From positions 17,501 through 81,500 of the forward strand of contig OW203751.1 in the NCBI GenBank assembly GCA_934045075.1: DNA of 64,000 nucleotides, read 5' to 3'. Below are positions 58,517 through 64,000 of the stretch, piece by piece; the stretch's first letter is position 1; each line of letters begins with the position of its first letter. The notes beneath the pieces were generated by a model. It saw only the letters and a program-made list of their open reading frames with translations, made no database searches and was not told where the DNA came from. The stretch comes from Yponomeuta sedellus (taxonomy: Eukaryota > Arthropoda > Insecta > Lepidoptera > Yponomeutidae). Made by a program: the position numbers and the translations under genes.

Positions 58517-61177
58517 TCCCAGGGCGGATCCATAGTGGATTTGACGTTCGCCAGTCCCGCTCTGGCAAACCGCGCGCATGGCTGGAGAGTTGCCGAGGGG
58601 GTCGAGACCTTGTCGGACCACCGGTATGTGTGGTTCGGCATCGCTGCGGCCCCCACCGGTGCTCCGGCGGACCTGAGCCGTCCCCTGGCGGGGGAGGGCC
58701 CGCGGTGGCGGCTTGCCACCCTGGACCGGGACGTGGCCAGGGAGGCAGCTATCGTGGAGCGATGGGTCGCTGGACAAAGCGGCGAGATGCTGGACGTAGA
58801 CGCGGGGGCGGACCGCCTTGCGGGGGCGCTGTCTCGCGTCTGCGATGCCGCGATGCGGCGGAGAGGTCCTGCTCCGCCGCGGAGGCGGGTGTACTGGTGG
58901 CAACCGCACCTGGCGGGGCTGCGCGCCGCTTGTCACGCAGCCCAGCGGATGTACACTCGCTACCGCAGGCGTCGGGGCAGAGACCTCGTCCAGGAAGAGG
59001 AGGGGCATCTCGTCGCTTACCGAGCGGCCCGAGCCGCGCTCTGTGCGGGGATCAGGGCTGCCAAGGAGGCGGCCTGGATCGAGTGGCTGGAGAGCCTCGA
59101 CATGGACCCGTGGGGGCGTCCGTATAAGGTGGTATGCGAAAAGCTGAAGCCTTGGGCGCCCCCACTCACCCGGTCGCTCGAGCCAGCCTTCGCCGACCTG
59201 GTGGTCCGCACCCTCTTCCCCGCGCAGGAGGAGGAGTGGATCCCGCCGCAGATGGCGGCTTTGCCGGCACCGGTGGAGGACGATGATGTCCCGCCCGTGT
59301 CCGAAGCCGAGTTAGGGGTAGCGGTTCTTAAGATGAAGCTTAAGAACCGCGCCCCGGGTCCGGACGGCGTCCCTGGGCGGGTCATCGCCGCCGTCATGCC
59401 GGCTTTCGAGGAGGAGACGCTGGCTTTGATGACGGAGTCTCTGGCGTCGGGAAGGGTCCCGCGACGGTGGAAGGAAGGCAGGCTCGTGCTGCTACGGAAG
59501 CACGGGCGGCCGATGGAGTCGCCGTCGGCCTACCGCCCCATCGTTTTGTTGGACGAGACGTGCAAGCTTTTCGAGCGGGTGCTCGCTGCGCGTCTCGTCC
59601 GGCACCTGGAGGGGGCGGGGCCCAATTTGAGCGGCGACCAATTTGGCTTCCGTCGCGGGAAATCGACGTTGGACGCCATCTCCCGTCTCAGAGACAGCGT
59701 CGTGGAGGTGACGGGCCGGGGGGAGGTGTTGTTGGCTGTCTCGTTAGACATCTCCAACGCCTTCAACACCCTCCCCTGGCAGGCCATAGCGGAGGCCCTG
59801 GGGTACCACGAAGTCCCGTGGTACCTCAGGCGGGTCCTTGCGGACTACTTCGTAGACCGGGCCGTGTGCTACCCGTCCCGGTCGGAAGTGGTCCGCAGGG
59901 AGATGTCCTGCGGTGTTCCACAGGGGTCGGTGCTCGGGCCGCTCCTGTGGAACGTCGGGTACGACTGGGTCCTGCGCGGTACCACTCTTCGGGGAGTCGG
60001 CGTACTCTGTTACGCCGACGACACCCTGGTCACCGCGCGAGGACCCACTTTCCGGGATGCAAAGGTCCTGGCTACGGCGGGAGTAGCGCAGGTCGTGCGC
60101 CGCATCAGGGCACTCGGGCTCACGGTCGCCCTCGAGAAGTCCGAGGCCATCTACTTTCATGGGCCTCGGATGCGACCGCCTCGAGGTTCCGAGATCACCG
60201 TTGGTGGCACCTCCATCGCTGTCGGGGAGACCATGAAGTACCTGGGACTGGTCCTCGACAGTCGGTGGAGTTTCCGCGAGCACTTCCGGCAGCTGACCCC
60301 AAAGCTGGTGTCGTATGCCGGGAGGCTCGCGAGGCTGCTGCCTAATAGCGGTGGTCCGGGGAGCGCTTGTCGCCGCCTCTACGATGGTGTGGTGCGCTCC
60401 AAAGCTCTCTACGGAGCGCCCATCTGGTCGGAGGCCCTCTGCGCCAACAACATCGCCCTGTTGCGACGCCCGCAACGGGTGATAGCGCAGAGGGCTGCAA
60501 GAGCGTACCACACCGTCTCCTACGAGGCGGCGTGTTTGTTAGCGGCGAGTCTCCCCTGGGACCTCGAGGCGGGAGTCCTCAGGGAGGTATACGAGCGGGG
60601 TGCCCTGATGCGGAACAGTGGAGGGTGGCCCACCCCGGCAGAGATCGTACGTTGGAGGCAGGAGGCTCGCGACGATCTCTTCCGAAGGTGGGCCCTAAGG
60701 TTGGAGGACCCCTCCGCGAGTCGGAGACTCGTGGAGGCGGTCCGGCCGGTCCTGCGGCCATGGGTGGAGCGGGCGCACGGGGCGTCAACCTATCACCTGA
60801 CCCAACTCCTCACAGGTCACGGCTGCTTTGCCAAGTACCTGTGGGAGGTGGTAGGGATAGAGTCGGGCCCCGAGTGCCGGTACTGCGCGTCCAACGAGGA
60901 GGATACGGCGGAGCACACGCTAGCTGTGTGCTCCGCCTGGAGCGCGCAGCGGACCTCCCTCATGGCCGTTGTGGGGGCCGACCTGTCGCTGCCGGCCATT
61001 ATCCCGCAAATGGCCGGCAGCCAAGAGAGTTGGGCCGCCGTCGCCACGTTTGCTAGCGAGGTGATGGCGGCCAAACGAGAGGAGCTGCGAGAGCGGGAGC
61101 GTGTTGGACTCACGCTCCCGCCCCGCCGTCCATATAGGGGGCGACGCCGCGCCGAGTACGCGCGCGCCCCCGACTAG
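58517..61177 (+). pseudogene. C1 ORF2, 5'-truncated (about 885 codons)
   Basis: Open frame from the break, beginning SQGGSIVDLTFASP, which is the last third of the endonuclease (SDHRY follows). RT motifs: KNRAPGPDGVPG, SLDISNAFNTLPW, GVPQGS, CYADD (about 60008). A C-terminal CRYC...H...C cluster is near 60878. There is no RNase H. The frame has no stop or shift, so the insertion is young. With half the endonuclease missing and no ORF1 it cannot move itself. Confidence 0.92.
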
Positions 61178-61595
61178 AGCGGCCGTGGGCGGAGGGTCGG
61201 GGGACCCGCTGCCCACTATCACGGCGAGCCGGAAGGCACCCCCAAGTGTTCCGGGGTGCCTTCCGGCAAAACATAGAGTGCCCGCGCACTCGCCCACGGC
61301 CTTTTCTGAATGCAGAGGAGCCCCGTAGGGTGAGGCGCGGGTAAGTGGATGCTTTTTAAAGCACGGGGGGCCCCCGTCTGGCCCCCCCACTACGAGAGTC
61401 CCTCAGGGACACCCTCTCGCCGGGCCACAGTGACTTAACCTATGGCCTATCCTGTGGCCCGGTAGAGTAGAGGAGGAACACCGCGGGGGTTTAGTGGGTA
61501 GTCCAGCCTTCGGGCTGGGAGTCCCACACAAAGGCGCCTTGTTGTCCCCCGACAGCAGGGCGCCGAAGTGCGTAAATGCATTCCCCCGCGTAACC
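61178..61595 (+). other. C1 3' UTR with complete folded module
   Basis: Module at 61482-61590: closing stem CGCGGGGG/CCCCCGCG, TTTAGTGGGTA, hairpin CCAGCC-TTCG-GGCTGG inside the GTGGG/CCCAC stem, GGCGCC/GGCGCC stem and a small TGCGTAAATGCA hairpin. Upstream is an inverted repeat pairing GGGCCACAGTGACTTAACC with CCTGTGGCCC (61420-61460). Confidence 0.78.
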
Positions 61596-61614
61596 AAAAA
61601 AAAAAAAAAAAAAA

Positions 61615-61627
61615 CCTAACCTAACCT
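61615..61627. repeat. Minimal telomeric remnant (CCTAACCTAACCT)
   Basis: Only 13 bp of telomeric repeat between the C1 poly(A) and element E. Confidence 0.9.
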
Positions 61628-63490
61628 CCCCGGGCCTTCGACAGTGCCTGGTGGCCTGCTATAAGGGTCCGGCTGGCTGAGGAAAAATGTCCGATTAACT
61701 TGAGGCGGATCATGGACAGCTATCTTCAGGACCGAAGTGTCGGAGTAAGATATGCCGGTGAAGAAAGTAGAAGGGCGACGGAAAAGGGCTGCGTGCAGGG
61801 GTCCATTGCCGGACCAATCCTATGGAACCTCCTTTTGGACCCTCTATTAAAGAGCCTAGAAGAGGGAAAAGTATATTGCCAGGCCTTTGCAGACGATGTG
61901 GTGCTCGTGTTCGATGGTGACGCGGCCTCGGAGATCCAGAGACGTGCCAACGCAGCTCTCGAACATGTTCGGGCGTGGGGAGTCGCAAACAAATTAAAAT
62001 TCGCCCCGCAAAAGACCAAAGCGATGGTCATAACCAGGAAATTAAAATGCGACACCCCTCACTTGAGCATGGGCGGTACCGAGATTGGCATGTCAAAGGA
62101 GATCAAGATTTTGGGAGTCACCATCGACGACGGATTGACCTTCAACGCGCATGTCTCGGATGTCTGCAGGAGGGCTATTGGCATTTATAAACAACTATCG
62201 AGAGTGGCAAAGACTAGCTGGGGTCTACACCCGGAAGTTATCAGGATGATATATACAGCAGTAGTCGAGCCAATAGTCCTGTACGCCGCCAGCGTGTGGG
62301 CACCGGCAGCCGCAAAGCTGGGAGTACAGAAACAACTGGCAGCAGTGCAACGCGGAATCGCACAGAAGCTGTGTAAAGCGTACCGCACAGTGTCCGCAAA
62401 CTCAGCACTTGTCCTGGCAGGGATACTCCCTCTCGACCTCCGAATCCGAGAGGCGGCATCATTATATGAGGCCAAGAAGGGAGTGTCTCAGCCAATGCTG
62501 AGGGACAGGGCAGTCGAGCGGATGGCCCCAACCATGAAATCCCCACATCCTGCCGCGCATGTCAGCCTGGAGCTCGTCAGCCTGGTGGACCAGGAGCATC
62601 TAGATGCTCATAGCAAATTTGAGGTTTGTATATTTACAGATGGGAGCAAGATTGGGGGTCGAGTCGGGGCCGCGCTATCTCTTTGGAGTGGCGGGGCCGA
62701 GACGAAAGCCCTCAAGCTTGCTCTTTCAGATTACTGTACGGTCTACCAGGCCGAGTTGCTGGCGATATGCGTGGCAACCAGGGAGATTCAGAAGCACAAG
62801 GCCTCATCGTTCGGCATATTCAGCGACTCGATGGCGGCTCTCCAAACCGTCCAGAACTACGGCTGTCTCCATCCCCTGGCAGTGGAAACTAGAGATAATT
62901 TAACATCCGCATCTCGCCAGAACAAAGCTGTGTCTCTGTTTTGGATAAAAGCCCACGCAGGACTGATGGGGAATGAGAGAGCTGACTTCTTGGCAAAGGA
63001 GGCCGCCACGAAGTCGAGGAAGGTGCCGGATTATGACCTGTGCCCGGTTTCATTCGTCAAGCGTAGCATACGTACGGCGACGCTTGAAGAATGGAACCAA
63101 AGATACACTCAGGGTGAAACTGCGTCAATAACGAAGTTATTCTTCCCGGATGCGGTGGAGGCGTACAGGATTGTTAGGAGGTTCGAAGCAACGGGCATCA
63201 AAACGCAGATTATGACGGGGCACGGTGGGTTCTCAGAATACTTGAACCGCTTCAAGTGTAAGGGGAGCCCATCGTGCATCTGTGATGCGGAATGCAGTGA
63301 GACAGTCCCGCACCTGCTGTTTGACTGCCCTGTGTACGCCAGGGAACGATATGAAATCGAGCAGGAATTAAATATACAGCTAACAAGGGAAAATGTAAAG
63401 GAGGTGATGAAGAGCAAAGGCTTGGAAAAGTTTTTAGACTACTGCGTGAAAATTGCAAAAAGAGTTATAAACAGAAATAAGTCAAAGTAA
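61628..63490 (+). pseudogene. E ORF2 fragment: part of RT plus RNase H (620 codons)
   Basis: Begins at RT motif A (AFDSAWWPAI). The active-site motif FADD is at about residue 87, RNase H TDGS at about 337, then YQAELLAI, SDSMAAL and WIKAHAG, and a C-terminal CICDAECSE...H...C cluster. The endonuclease and N-terminal RT are missing. The frame is intact to the stop at 63490. Codon use is less GC-rich than in B. Confidence 0.9.
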
Positions 63491-64000
63491 AATTATGTTG
63501 TAATTATATAGTGAATATATAGGGTACAACATAATATAGTTAGAGTCGTAAATAACAATGTACAAATGTGCTAGAAAATAAGAAGTAGACTAAGAAATTT
63601 GTTAAACTGTTGAAAATAAGAAATAGATAAGCCTAGATATAAGTAGTTAATGTAAGGAAACAAAACTGTATATATAAAATTGTTAGATATTTAAGAAACT
63701 GCTGATAGATTGTACTCGTGTAATGTTACATCGAAAATGAATAAAACACCCCTTGTGTTGTTGTTGTAACCCCTAAATCCAAAATTGGAAATAAAGAAGA
63801 AATAAAGAAGCATGTAAAAAGATAGATAGATTAGAACAGGGATATAGAAATGGGAGTCCCACCCATTAGAATGAAAGATGATGAACGCAAGAAAGAACCT
63901 GTATGAAGAATGAAAGTACGAGAGGCATAAAAGACTGAACTGGAATGAATGTGGTAGATAAAATAGACTCCGATTATGTTGGAGGTAGAAGAAAAAAAAA
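63491..64000 (+). other. E 3' UTR
   Basis: A/T-rich (notably A- and G-rich) sequence without ORF or clear hairpin. Contains ATAAA-type motifs and ACCCATTAG at 63861-63869, also present in the 3' UTRs of B1 and D. Ends in an A-run at the window edge. Confidence 0.6.

Larger units (their letters stand above)
58517..61614 (+). mobile_element. 5'-truncated R1/SART-TRAS-like retrotransposon C1
   Basis: 3.1-kb plus-strand element cut inside the endonuclease, with the rest of ORF2, a 3' UTR and an A19 tail (61596-61614) followed by CCTAACCTAACCT. Its 3' fold belongs to the same type as A, G, H and I, but it is inserted with the opposite polarity. C2 at 10008 is a second, shorter copy. Confidence 0.9.
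61628..64000 (+). mobile_element. 5'-truncated RNase H-type retrotransposon E
   Basis: Plus-strand element truncated inside the RT, with the rest of ORF2, an AT-rich 3' UTR of about 500 bp and an A-run at the very end of the window (63992-64000), probably its poly(A). Related to B and D by RNase H architecture, but a separate family. Whether CCTAA follows is not visible. Confidence 0.85.

Noticed and set aside
61420..61595. tRNA-derived SINE head or tRNA gene
   Set aside because: No A/B box or cloverleaf could be drawn; the hairpins belong to the family 3' module.

Overview
The window is a block of telomeric or subtelomeric DNA from an arthropod, most likely an insect. I infer this from thirteen uninterrupted arrays of CCTAA (TTAGG on the other strand, the ancestral insect telomere repeat) with non-LTR retrotransposons inserted into them. 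I see no host gene, tRNA, rRNA, LTR element or DNA transposon. The species cannot be named from the sequence. The arrangement resembles the TRAS/SART system of silkworm telomeres.

Fifteen retroelement units are recognised; the family letters are local labels. Left to right: S0 (1-812, minus, non-coding, cut by the window edge); B1 (1152-9914, plus, full length, ORF1 plus ORF2 with RNase H); C2 (10008-10980, plus, short 3' fragment); A1 (11210-14007, minus, gag-like ORF1 only); S1 (14172-15614, minus, non-coding with five 137-bp repeats); B2 (15886-22162, plus, cut inside the reverse transcriptase and joined to the next unit); D (22163-28345, plus, complete ORF1 and ORF2 with RNase H); I (28678-31510, minus, ORF2 without endonuclease); A2 (31685-34486, minus, second ORF1-only copy); G1, G2, G3 (34561-52359, minus, three near-identical copies of which G2 is intact, G1 has lost the RT active site and G3 is 5'-truncated); H (52384-58432, minus, full length); C1 (58517-61614, plus, 5'-truncated); E (61628-64000, plus, 5'-truncated RT/RNase H element running to the window end).

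Two insertion polarities occur. Plus-strand elements (B, C, D) have poly(A) running into CCTAACC. Minus-strand elements (A, S, G, H, I) have, in their own sense, poly(A) running into GGTTAGG. The TTAGG arrays are therefore cut by at least two endonuclease specificities.

The most striking points are these. (1) Family A encodes only a nucleocapsid-type ORF1, intact in two diverged copies and with no trace of ORF2, like HeT-A of Drosophila or mammalian HAL1. (2) Family S has no coding capacity, carries the 3' tail of family A and a 5' end like family H, and looks like a telomere-targeted SINE-like parasite. (3) Families A, S, C, G, H and I share a folded 3'-UTR module with an invariant UUUAGURGGU element and compensatory stem changes, so one autonomous RT (G2 or H, for example) could serve the others. 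Together these suggest a cooperating set of autonomous, gag-only and non-coding elements maintaining or exploiting a TTAGG telomere.
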